Below, piece by piece: positions 1-7,151 of a stretch of DNA of 19,829 bases; positions within the stretch are counted from its first letter, which is position 1, and each line of letters begins with the position of its first letter. The translations under genes and the position numbers were made by a program. The stretch is from Bdellovibrionales bacterium (GTDB lineage Bacteria; Bdellovibrionota; Bdellovibrionia; Bdellovibrionales; UBA1609), in assembly GCA_028279085.1 (NCBI GenBank), contig JANQSX010000032.1, positions 1 through 19,829 of the forward strand, read 5' to 3'. The notes beneath the pieces were generated by a model. The model was given only the letters and a program-made list of their open reading frames with translations, was not told where the DNA came from and searched no databases.

Positions 1-642
1 TTTTGAAATTTGTGGATTATTAATAAATTTTTGAGCTATTTCTTTTATGGTTTCACCCTGTTTTAACCTTTTTCTTATTTTAAGGACGAAGTCTTTTTGT
101 TTGTGAAAGATATGGTGAATGAGAATACGTTCATTTTTTCTAAATAGATTGGGGTTGTTTTTATAATACTCTTGTATTTCCTGAGTGGTGGGTTTTTTTG
201 CTGTAGAGCTTATTTGTTGTATTACTTTCCTATTAAGTAGATTGTTCTTTACAGTTTTTATCCATTCTGTTTTATCTATTTTTTTTCTTTGCAGGTAAAG
301 ATTGAAAACTTCATTACTAGGATAACTGTTCTTTATTTTTTGTAAGCTTTTTTGTAACTCTTCTTCAGATATAGAAATAGAATACATCTTTGCCTGGTGT
401 TTTATCAAATATTCCATCACTAGATCTCCAATAAGCCGTTCTTTGAGATTTTCTATTACTTTTTGATTTTGTGTATTTTGAATATTTGATAGGCGTATTT
501 TTTTGGCCAGAAGTTTTGCAAATTGTTTACCGGTCCATTTTTTGGAATGAATTTGTAAAATTACAGGATCTTTTTGATAGAAGGAACAAGAGCTTAGCAA
601 CCATAATATATACAGCAGAGAACAAAAAAGGGAGGTTTTCAT
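1..642 (-). CDS. SurA/PrsA-like parvulin lipoprotein, C-terminus cut by window edge
   Basis: Partial gene: 214 codons are open from the ATG at 642 down to base 1. Residues 1-19 form a lipoprotein signal peptide with a lipobox ending LLSSC, so Cys19 would be lipidated. Ser at +2 favours the outer membrane. Residues 27-150 are lysine-rich and helical like the SurA N-terminal chaperone domain. From about residue 152 comes a TTQEIQEYYKNNPNLFRK stretch typical of the lead-in to a parvulin domain, then ILIHHIF and a GETIKEIAQKF segment matching the first half of a PpiC-type prolyl isomerase. The rest of the domain lies outside the window. Its ATG overlaps the stop of the upstream SurA-like gene by one base (TAATG), which suggests translational coupling. 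The likely role is periplasmic or outer-membrane protein folding. Isomerase activity cannot be judged because the catalytic part is missing. Confidence 0.78.
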   Translation of the reverse strand, partial: MKTSLFCSLLYILWLLSSCSFYQKDPVILQIHSKKWTGKQFAKLLAKKIRLSNIQNTQNQKVIENLKERLIGDLVMEYLIKHQAKMYSISISEEELQKSLQKIKNSYPSNEVFNLYLQRKKIDKTEWIKTVKNNLLNRKVIQQISSTAKKPTTQEIQEYYKNNPNLFRKNERILIHHIFHKQKDFVLKIRKRLKQGETIKEIAQKFINNPQISK

Positions 643-1520
643 TAACGAATTTTATTTAGTAAACTCAAATTGGATTTCACTTTGAATTTTGATTTGAGAA
701 GACTGTCAAAGTATTTTTTTAGAGCTTTACTTCTTTCCTGGTCAAAGTAGGTAGCTTTGATTTGAGTTTGGTTAGCTTCTCCAAAAGGAATTTTACGGTT
801 GAGTTTTACAATATAAAATCCGGTAGATGTTTTAATAGGGGGAGTAATCTGCCCGTTTTTCATTTTTTTTAGTCGCTTGTAAATAGTAGGGTAAATAGTA
901 TTCCTGGAACGGGGTAAATTAATTCTTCCTGTTAAACGATCATCGGAATAAATATCTACTAATTCAGGAAAAGGTTTTTTACTCTTTTTTACCTCATTGT
1001 AGATTTTCATAGCTCTGGATTTTGCTTCTTTGAGTTGATTGGGTTTAGGTTCCGGGGGGAAACTAATAACAATAAAATGAAGATCAAACTCAGGGTTTTT
1101 TCTATAAAATTTAAGCATAACATTTTTAGGTAATTTTTTGGCTCGCCTATCTACTAGAGAGATTTTCTTTTTTAGTTTTTTTTCAGTAAGATGTTTATAT
1201 AAGGTATCTTCAAAACTTTCCTTTAATAGAGGGTCAGCGAACATATTTCTTATGGCCGGATTTTTAACTAATTGAGGATCATTATAAGCTTGTTCAACTC
1301 CTATTCGATTACGTAAGTATTCCTGAAAAAACTGTTTGGCCGGAGGGGTATTGGGAGCGATTTTTTTTAAGGTTTTATAAGTTTTTACAAACTCCTGGAG
1401 AGTAATGTTAACAGTGACTGGCCCTTTTGTTCCTGAATAAGAAATAGAAGCTAATTTTTCCGCTTGGGCTACGGAAAGAACGGAAAAACTCAATAAAATA
1501 GCAATAACATGTATAAACAT
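642..1520 (-). CDS. Periplasmic SurA-like peptidylprolyl isomerase (PpiC/parvulin family)
   Basis: A 292-residue secreted protein. Residues 1-20 are a Sec signal peptide ending in a VAQA cleavage site. Residues 21-140 are a lysine-rich helical region like the SurA N-domain. Residues about 145-247 form a parvulin domain: it opens with LHFIVISFPPEP, includes the FPELVDIYSDD segment, and ends with the GQITPPIKTSTGFYIVKL strand. It should assist folding of exported proteins in the periplasm. One parvulin domain is visible, while E. coli SurA has two and is about 430 residues. The ATG at 1520 is the first possible start after an in-frame stop. No clear ribosome-binding site precedes it. The downstream lipoprotein gene overlaps it by one base, so the two are probably one operon. 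SurA-like is a family-level call; PrsA/PpiC is equally acceptable. Confidence 0.82.
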   Translation of the reverse strand: MFIHVIAILLSFSVLSVAQAEKLASISYSGTKGPVTVNITLQEFVKTYKTLKKIAPNTPPAKQFFQEYLRNRIGVEQAYNDPQLVKNPAIRNMFADPLLKESFEDTLYKHLTEKKLKKKISLVDRRAKKLPKNVMLKFYRKNPEFDLHFIVISFPPEPKPNQLKEAKSRAMKIYNEVKKSKKPFPELVDIYSDDRLTGRINLPRSRNTIYPTIYKRLKKMKNGQITPPIKTSTGFYIVKLNRKIPFGEANQTQIKATYFDQERSKALKKYFDSLLKSKFKVKSNLSLLNKIR

Positions 1521-1535
1521 AAAAACCCGAACTTC

Positions 1536-1565
1536 AGTATATACTTACTTTCTGTTTAGGATCAA
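1536..1565 (-). promoter_or_regulatory. Candidate sigma-70 promoter for the SurA-like operon
   Basis: On the minus strand, TTGATC (1565-1560) and TATACT (1541-1536) are separated by 18 bases, close to the sigma-70 consensus. The predicted transcription start falls only about 10 bases before the ATG at 1520. That would explain the lack of a ribosome-binding site and would make the transcript nearly leaderless. Read by eye only. Confidence 0.33.
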
Positions 1566-1641
1566 CAAAATGAGACTTTTGTCTTGTTTCCATTAAAAAA
1601 ATGGATTTAGAGAAAATATTGATTTGAGGAGGAAAAGTTTT

Positions 1642-2622
1642 TTAACTCAATTCTGCCGTTTTTTGATTTAACTCTTTAATAAGACAAGGAATAATTTCAA
1701 AAAGGTCTCCTACCAAACCATAATGACTTTTTTGAAATAAAGGGGCGGAAGGATCTTTGTTAATACTCACAATGGTTCGAGAGCTGCTCATCCCTGCCAG
1801 GTGTTGGATGGCACCGGAAATGCCACAAGCAATATACAGTTGAGGACTGACCGTTTTTCCGGTTTGTCCTACTTGCATGGAGTGAGGACACCACCCTGCA
1901 TCAGTCACTGCTCGTGAGGCTCCTATAGCTGCATGAGAACCCAGGCAGTTAGCTAATTCTTCCAATAATTTAAAATTCTCCGGTCCCTGCATTCCTCGTC
2001 CCCCGGAGATAATGATTTGTGCTTCTGTTAAATCTGGTCTTTGGTTTAGTTGGTTTTGTTTTATTTGTGACAGTTTGTAATTGTCTTTTTCTTCAAAATA
2101 CCAGTTTAGCTGCTCCACAATAGCACTTTCCGTGACATTGTGTGTTTCATAAGATTCTACTTGGTGGGGGCGCATTAAAATCACTGGTGAATCCTCTAAA
2201 TTTAACTCTACTATAGCTTGGCATTTCCCAGCGAAAAGACTTTTTTTCACTAACCATTTTGTTTCTGTTTTTTTTACGTTTAGGCTGTCTGATAAAAAAG
2301 GTTTTTTTAGGCGAAAAGCCACTCGTGGAAAAACCTCTAAGTTGTGTTGCAAAGAGGAAGCAAGAACAAGATTCGGTTTTTGTTCTTTTATAAGAGAGGA
2401 AAGGAATTCAGTTAAGATTTGAGGGTTTGAATTTTTTTTTGTATGAAAAAAAATTTTTTCAGCACCGGCTTTTTTTACTGTTTCCAAAGATTCTTTATTA
2501 GCCCCAAGACAAAGAGCGATAACACTCCAGTTTTGTTTAAAAGCAAAAGAGATGAGGTCTAAGCTGGAATTCTTAGCTTGATTATCTAAAAAATCAACAG
2601 ATACTAAAACCTTTATAGACAT
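1642..2622 (-). CDS. etfA: Electron transfer flavoprotein, alpha subunit
   Basis: A 326-residue ETF alpha (FixB family). Together with EtfB it carries electrons from acyl-CoA and other flavin dehydrogenases towards the quinone pool in the cytoplasm. Residues 1-180 form the less conserved alpha/beta domain. The C-terminal FAD domain is clear: SGGRG at 206-210, SRAVTDAGW at 236-244, GQTGKTVSP at 252-260, ISGAIQH at 268-274 and NKDPSAP at 288-294, all FAD-binding signatures of the family. Length is normal. The ATG at 2622 has an AAAGGA ribosome-binding site about seven bases upstream, inside the end of etfB; the genes overlap by 10 bases and must be co-translated. No ETF:quinone oxidoreductase or acyl-CoA dehydrogenase gene lies in the window. 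The residues fit a housekeeping ETF better than the nitrogen-fixation type, but the sequence alone does not settle this. Confidence 0.95.
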   Translation of the reverse strand: MSIKVLVSVDFLDNQAKNSSLDLISFAFKQNWSVIALCLGANKESLETVKKAGAEKIFFHTKKNSNPQILTEFLSSLIKEQKPNLVLASSLQHNLEVFPRVAFRLKKPFLSDSLNVKKTETKWLVKKSLFAGKCQAIVELNLEDSPVILMRPHQVESYETHNVTESAIVEQLNWYFEEKDNYKLSQIKQNQLNQRPDLTEAQIIISGGRGMQGPENFKLLEELANCLGSHAAIGASRAVTDAGWCPHSMQVGQTGKTVSPQLYIACGISGAIQHLAGMSSSRTIVSINKDPSAPLFQKSHYGLVGDLFEIIPCLIKELNQKTAELS

Positions 2623-3386
2623 GAGTTTTCCTTTAAGAGGCGAATGAGTTCTTTAGCTTGTTCTTCGGGAGAACCGGAAATCATATAAGGTTCTATATTG
2701 GTGTTCGGTATTTGATAGGATGTAAACTTTAAAGAGGTTAAATCTTTTGGAATATTTAGACTGGAGAAATTTATTTTTTTTAATTCTTTCTGTTTGGCTT
2801 TCATAATGTTTGGAAGAGAAGGATAACGAGGTTCATTTAAGCCTTTTTCGGCTGTAATAAGGGCCGGGAGAGATAATGTAATTTGTTCTGTTGAACCGGC
2901 TTCCATTTGTCTTTCACAAAGCCATTTCCCTTCTTCTGTTTCTGTTAGCTTCCTTACGAAGCCCACATGAGCTAAGTTTAATTGCTCGGCTAACATAGCT
3001 CCAATGGCGGAATTATTTTCATCAATACCGGCTTTTCCTGTGAGAATAAGGTCTGATGTCTTTTCTTCTTTTATTACTTTTCCTAGAGCTTGGCTGATCA
3101 GCAATGGGTCTGATATTTTTTCTGCGGTTTCAATAAGTAGAGCTCGATCGGCTCCCATTGCAAGTGCTGTGCGAAGAGCTTTTTCCACTCGTGAAGGCCC
3201 CATGCTTAAAACCACTACTTCACTATTTTGTTTTTTCTCTTTGATCCGTAAAGCTTCTTCCAGGGCAAATTCATCATAGGGATTGATGATCCATTCAATA
3301 CTGGATTCATCAATATTTTCATTTCCTTTTAAATGAATACGAGTTCCTGTATCCGGCACTTGTTTTATGCAAACAACAATTTTCAA
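2613..3386 (-). CDS. etfB: Electron transfer flavoprotein, beta subunit
   Basis: A 257-residue ETF beta, the AMP-binding partner of EtfA. It begins MKIVVCIKQVPDT, the usual family start. Residues 113-135 hold the LTGKAGIDENNSAIGAMLAE nucleotide-binding segment. Residues 173-200 hold LPALITAEKGLNEPRY followed by LPNIMKAK, the ETF-beta signature and partner-recognition loop; Leu191 is the equivalent of the anchor leucine that docks into client dehydrogenases. The start is a TTG at 3386, supported by an AAGGGG ribosome-binding site nine bases upstream and by alignment with the usual N-terminus. It is first in the etfB-etfA operon and diverges from sdhCAB across a 397-base gap. Both operons feed the respiratory chain, so shared control is plausible but not shown. 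Confidence 0.95.
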   Translation of the reverse strand: MKIVVCIKQVPDTGTRIHLKGNENIDESSIEWIINPYDEFALEEALRIKEKKQNSEVVVLSMGPSRVEKALRTALAMGADRALLIETAEKISDPLLISQALGKVIKEEKTSDLILTGKAGIDENNSAIGAMLAEQLNLAHVGFVRKLTETEEGKWLCERQMEAGSTEQITLSLPALITAEKGLNEPRYPSLPNIMKAKQKELKKINFSSLNIPKDLTSLKFTSYQIPNTNIEPYMISGSPEEQAKELIRLLKENSCL

Positions 3387-3783
3387 AATTTAAAACCCCT
3401 TGTAAATAAATTTAAAAAAGCTAATCGTTTATTAAAATAACTTTGATTCAGTAATAAGAGTATTTTTTTAATCTGTAAAGTGAATTATTACAATCCGTAA
3501 TGTTTATAAAATCACTTTATTTTGAGTTTCTACCTCTCAATTAAACCTATTGATTTTTACATAGTTATAAGTCTAGCCAACTTATTTTGAGCGAACTTAA
3601 ATATTATTATACAAGTTATGAAAAATTGTCTATAAAATATAACAAAGATGATTTGGATTAAAAAAGTACATTAAAAAGTAAAAAAATTGTATTGAAATAA
3701 TTTTTCTTTGTGACAAAAGAACTCTTTTCTTAAAGATAATGGGAAGAAACATATTGGGTGTACTTTTTAGGAGGGGGGATTAA
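3387..3783. other. Divergent etfB/sdhC intergenic region
   Basis: These 397 bases are very AT-rich and hold no convincing gene on either strand. They must contain the promoters of etfBA (minus) and sdhCAB (plus). A possible sdhC -10 element is GATAAT at 3735-3740. The best -35 partner, GTGACA at 3710-3715, sits at a long 19-base spacing, so this promoter is weakly supported. An AGGAGG ribosome-binding site lies at 3769-3774. A nested inverted repeat at 3476-3519 is listed separately. Confidence 0.6.
3476..3519. repeat. Nested inverted repeat in the etfB/sdhC intergenic region
   Basis: TAAAGTGA at 3476-3483 is perfectly complementary to TCACTTTA at 3512-3519. Inside it, ATTAC at 3487-3491 pairs with GTAAT at 3497-3501 across a five-base loop. 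It could be an operator, or a structured leader in an etfB transcript starting upstream of it. There is no T-tract placement that would make it a good terminator. Confidence 0.5.
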
Positions 3784-3786
3784 TTG
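3769..3786 (+). promoter_or_regulatory. Strong ribosome-binding site fixing the TTG start of sdhC
   Basis: AGGAGG followed by more G residues (3769-3778) lies about nine bases before the TTG at 3784-3786. No ATG in frame lies nearby before the first membrane helix, so this site supports TTG initiation. Confidence 0.75.
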
Positions 3787-4479
3787 ATAAAAGAACATGT
3801 TAAAGCAAGCTCATCTGTCTGGTGGGTTTCTATATTAAAAAAATACTTAATGGGTTTAACAGGCTTGGGCCTGGCTCTTTTTGTCTTACTTCACATGTTA
3901 GGAAACTTGTTTATTTTTGCTGGGGATAAAGCTTATAATTTATATATGCACCAGATGGTAAACATGGAAGCCTCATCTATTATTCAAGTGGGGCTTCTGT
4001 CTGCCTTTTTACTTCATATAATATTGGCCTTCATTTTAAGTGTGAAAAATTATTTCTCCCGCTTGAAGAAATATGCTCGGGCGGCTTCGGGGTGGAAAGC
4101 TACGGCCTGGTATCAAAAAGGCCTTATTGCTCAAGGAGCTGTAATTCTGGTTTTTGTTATTTTACATCTTATTACTTTTAAATTTGGAGTTCATTATAAA
4201 ATCAATTATGGGAATGAAGAAATAAGGGATTTATTCCGGCTTGTTGTGGAAGCTTTTCAAAACCCTATAACTGTTGTTTGGTATATTGTCGCTTTGTTAG
4301 TTCTCTTTATTCATTTGTTTCATGGTTTAAGTTCTTCTTTTCAGTCTCTTGGCTTAAATCATCCTCGGTTTAATAAAAGTATTAAAGGTATCAGTCTTGT
4401 TTATGCCGTGTTGGTAACAGTGGGTTATATATCACTACCTCTTTATGTATTCTTATTTATGCAGGAAGGTGCAGGATGA
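3784..4479 (+). CDS. sdhC: Succinate dehydrogenase cytochrome b558 subunit (B-type)
   Basis: A 231-residue integral membrane protein that anchors the succinate dehydrogenase complex and passes electrons to quinone. Five hydrophobic helices are visible at about residues 20-46, 65-88, 112-133, 161-183 and 205-226. This is the single-subunit, dihaem B-type arrangement of Bacillus SdhC and Wolinella FrdC, in contrast to the SdhC/SdhD pairs of E. coli. Candidate haem ligands are His37 (in LHMLGNL), His78, His128 and His180 (or His177, in HLFHGLSS), one in each of the first four helices, as the family requires. It starts with TTG at 3784. Its end overlaps sdhA by four bases (ATGA). The dihaem B-type usually works with menaquinone; this is family knowledge, not seen here. 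The same fold also serves fumarate reductases. Confidence 0.93.
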   Translation: MIKEHVKASSSVWWVSILKKYLMGLTGLGLALFVLLHMLGNLFIFAGDKAYNLYMHQMVNMEASSIIQVGLLSAFLLHIILAFILSVKNYFSRLKKYARAASGWKATAWYQKGLIAQGAVILVFVILHLITFKFGVHYKINYGNEEIRDLFRLVVEAFQNPITVVWYIVALLVLFIHLFHGLSSSFQSLGLNHPRFNKSIKGISLVYAVLVTVGYISLPLYVFLFMQEGAG

Positions 4480-6389
4480 AATTATCGTCTCATGTTCCAT
4501 CCGGTCCCTTGGAGCAGAAATGGGATCGCCATTGTTTTGAGCTTCCTTTAATAAATCCGGCTAATAAAAGAAAGTACCAGATTATTGTAGTGGGAACCGG
4601 TTTGGCCGGTGCTTCCGCTTCCGCTTCTTTAGCTGAGTTGGGTTATCAAGTGAAAACTTTTTGTATTCAGGATTCTCCGAGAAGAGCCCATTCTATAGCC
4701 GCTCAAGGGGGAATTAATGCGGCTAAGAACTATCCTGGAGATGGAGACTCCGTAAGGAGACTTTTTTACGATACTGTTAAAGGAGGGGATTTTCGTTCCA
4801 GAGAAGCCAATGTTTATCGTCTGGCTCAAATTTCCGGTCAAATTATAGATCAATGTGTAGCTCAGGGAGTTCCTTTCGCAAGGGAATACGGGGGTCTTTT
4901 AGCTAATCGTTCTTTTGGAGGGGCACAGGTGTCTCGCACTTTCTATGCTCGTGGACAAACAGGCCAGCAACTGCTGATAGGAGCTTACAGTGCTTTGATG
5001 AGGCAAGTGGATAAAGGAGGAGTTAAACTTTTTCCACGACATGAAATGATGGATCTTGTGGTATCAGAAGGACAAGCTGTAGGGATCACCACTCGTCATC
5101 TTTTAACCGGAGAGGTAAAAAGTCATTTTGCTCATGCGGTTATTCTTGCTACGGGAGGTTATGGTAATATTTTTTATCTCTCCACAAATGCTATACATTC
5201 TAATGTTTCGGCTTCCTGGCGGTGTCATAAAAAAGGGGCGTTTTTTGCTAATCCTTGTTTTACACAAATCCACCCCACTTGTATTCCCCGTTCGGGAAAT
5301 TATCAATCTAAACTGACTTTACTTTCCGAGTCTCTGAGAAATGATGGAAGGGTTTGGGTTCCTAAAAAAGCAAAAGATTCCCGTCTGCCAAAAGATATTC
5401 CTGAAGAGCAAAGGGATTATTATTTGGAAAGAATTTATCCTGGTTTTGGTAATTTAGTGCCAAGAGATTTAGCTAGCAGGCAAGCTAAATTTCAAGTGGA
5501 TGCCGGGCTTGGTGTAGGCTCTACCGGGGAAGCGGTGTATTTGGATTTTACAGAAGCCATGAATCGATTAGGTAAAAAATCGCTGTCTGAAAAATATGGG
5601 AATCTTTTTCAAATGTATGAAAAAATCACAGGAGAAAATCCCTATAAAACTCCCATGCGTATTTATCCGGCAGTTCATTACACTATGGGTGGACTATGGG
5701 TGGACTATAACTTGGAAAGTACTGTTAAAGGACTTTTTATCTTGGGAGAAGCTAACTTTTCTGATCATGGAGCTAATCGTTTAGGAGCTTCCGCCCTCAT
5801 GCAAGGTTTGGCGGACGGGTATTTTATTATTCCCTCTACAATAACTTCTCATTTGGCCGGTTGTTTACCTGTATCGGAAGAGAAAAAACACATAAGTTTA
5901 AGGGAGAGTGAGAAAGAATCAGAAGAAAGATTGCAAAATATTATGCAAATAAAAGGTTCTAAGACGGCTGGCGATTTTCATCGTAGATTAGGAAATATTA
6001 TGTGGAACCAGGTGGGGATGATTAGGAATAAAACCGGTTTGGAAAAAGCTATAGAAGAGATTCAAAACTTAAGAGAAGAATTTTGGAAAGAGCTTTATAT
6101 TCCTGGAGAACAGAGTAATAAAAATGCTGAATTAGAGAAAGCTATGAGGATAGCCGACTTTTTGGAGTTAGGAGAACTGATGGCACAGGATGCTTTGGAA
6201 AGAGAAGAGTCTTGTGGTTCTCATTTTCGGGAGGAATATCAAAGTGCCGAGCAAGAAGCTATAAGAGATGATGAAAACTTTTGTCATGTTTCTATTTGGG
6301 AAAATAAGCAAAATGAGAAAACCTGGAATCTGCACAAGGAAAATCTGGACTTTAAAGAAGTTCCTTTGAGTGTCCGAAGTTATAAATAA
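4476..6389 (+). CDS. sdhA: Succinate dehydrogenase flavoprotein subunit
   Basis: A 637-residue catalytic subunit that oxidises succinate to fumarate with covalently bound FAD on the cytoplasmic face of the membrane. The FAD dinucleotide fold GTGLAGASASASLAELG is at 40-56. The covalent flavin histidine is His72 in RRAHSIAAQGG. Active-site residues of the family are all present: His266 in FTQIHPT, Arg330 in VPRDLASR, His401 in VHYTMGG and Arg435 in HGANRLGAS. The C-terminal helical domain is complete. Start is the ATG overlapping the sdhC stop, so translation is coupled. The next gene, sdhB, follows after 14 bases. The sequence is closest in style to the long SdhA/FrdA proteins that accompany B-type SdhC, so the enzyme could run as a fumarate reductase under some conditions. 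Sequence alone does not give the direction. Confidence 0.96.
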   Translation: MKLSSHVPSGPLEQKWDRHCFELPLINPANKRKYQIIVVGTGLAGASASASLAELGYQVKTFCIQDSPRRAHSIAAQGGINAAKNYPGDGDSVRRLFYDTVKGGDFRSREANVYRLAQISGQIIDQCVAQGVPFAREYGGLLANRSFGGAQVSRTFYARGQTGQQLLIGAYSALMRQVDKGGVKLFPRHEMMDLVVSEGQAVGITTRHLLTGEVKSHFAHAVILATGGYGNIFYLSTNAIHSNVSASWRCHKKGAFFANPCFTQIHPTCIPRSGNYQSKLTLLSESLRNDGRVWVPKKAKDSRLPKDIPEEQRDYYLERIYPGFGNLVPRDLASRQAKFQVDAGLGVGSTGEAVYLDFTEAMNRLGKKSLSEKYGNLFQMYEKITGENPYKTPMRIYPAVHYTMGGLWVDYNLESTVKGLFILGEANFSDHGANRLGASALMQGLADGYFIIPSTITSHLAGCLPVSEEKKHISLRESEKESEERLQNIMQIKGSKTAGDFHRRLGNIMWNQVGMIRNKTGLEKAIEEIQNLREEFWKELYIPGEQSNKNAELEKAMRIADFLELGELMAQDALEREESCGSHFREEYQSAEQEAIRDDENFCHVSIWENKQNEKTWNLHKENLDFKEVPLSVRSYK

Positions 6390-6403
6390 AGAGAGAGGAA
6401 GAT

Positions 6404-7144
6404 ATGCGATTAAAACTAAATATCTGGAGACAAAAAAAGGATGAAAAGAAAGGTTGCTTTGAATCTTACGAAATAGCAAATTTGTCACCGGATATGTCTT
6501 TCTTGGAATTATTGGATCAGCTTAATGAGCAATTGGTTCAGCAAAAAAAAACTCCCGTAGCTTTTGATCATGATTGTCGGGAAGGAATTTGTGGTTCTTG
6601 CTCTTTGGTGATTAATGGAAACCCTCATGGCCCTCATAAAGGTTCGGCAGCTTGCCAACTTCATTTACGCTCTTTTAAGGATCAAGAAGAAATATGGGTG
6701 GAGCCTTTTAGAGCTACCGCTTTTCCTGTGATCCAGGATTTAATAGTAAACCGGGAAGCTTTGGATCGAATCATTCAAGTAGGTGGATATGTTTCGGTTA
6801 ATACAGGTTCTGCACCGGAAGCACACAGTACCCCGGTAGAAAAAGCTAAAGCGGACGAAGCTTTTTCTAATGCAGCTTGTATTGGATGTGGAGCTTGTGT
6901 GGCTGTTTGTAAAAATGCTTCCGCTTCTTTATTTGTAGCTGCTAAGCTTTCTCATTTGGCTTTGCTCCCTCAGGGGCAGGCAGAAAGAAAAAATCGGACT
7001 TTAAAGATGGTGAAGCAAATGGAAAGGGAAGGGTTTGGTTCTTGTACCAATACGGGGGCTTGTTCCAGGGCTTGTCCAAAAGAAATTTCTATTCATTCCA
7101 TTGCTCGAATGAATAGGGAATATTTTAAGTCCCTCTTATCTTAA
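6404..7144 (+). CDS. sdhB: Succinate dehydrogenase iron-sulfur subunit
   Basis: A 246-residue electron-transfer subunit linking the SdhA flavin to the SdhC haems. The N-terminal plant-type ferredoxin domain has Cys58, Cys63, Cys66 and Cys84 for a [2Fe-2S] cluster (DCREGICGSCS). The C-terminal domain has CIGCGACVAVC at 159-169, then Cys214, Cys220 and Cys224 (GSCTNTGACSRACP). These supply a [4Fe-4S] cluster (159, 162, 165, 224) and a [3Fe-4S] cluster (169, 214, 220). All cluster ligands are intact. The ATG at 6404 follows an AGAGGAAG ribosome-binding site. It is last in sdhCAB; its stop is seven bases from the stop of the convergent FHA gene, and I see no strong terminator hairpin between them. 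Confidence 0.96.
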   Translation: MRLKLNIWRQKKDEKKGCFESYEIANLSPDMSFLELLDQLNEQLVQQKKTPVAFDHDCREGICGSCSLVINGNPHGPHKGSAACQLHLRSFKDQEEIWVEPFRATAFPVIQDLIVNREALDRIIQVGGYVSVNTGSAPEAHSTPVEKAKADEAFSNAACIGCGACVAVCKNASASLFVAAKLSHLALLPQGQAERKNRTLKMVKQMEREGFGSCTNTGACSRACPKEISIHSIARMNREYFKSLLS

Positions 7145-7151
7145 AAGAAAT

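Noticed and set aside
471..659. A 62-codon plus-strand reading frame
   Set aside because: It lies antisense to the lipoprotein gene, which has a lipobox and SurA-like sequence; the plus frame shows no domain or ribosome-binding site.
1589..1605. TCCATT-AAAAA-AATGGA hairpin after etfA as a terminator
   Set aside because: The stem is AT-rich and lacks a following T-tract on the minus strand, so it is too weak to call.
3004..3279. A 91-codon plus-strand reading frame within etfB
   Set aside because: Serine- and arginine-rich product typical of an antisense shadow; etfB is certain on the other strand.
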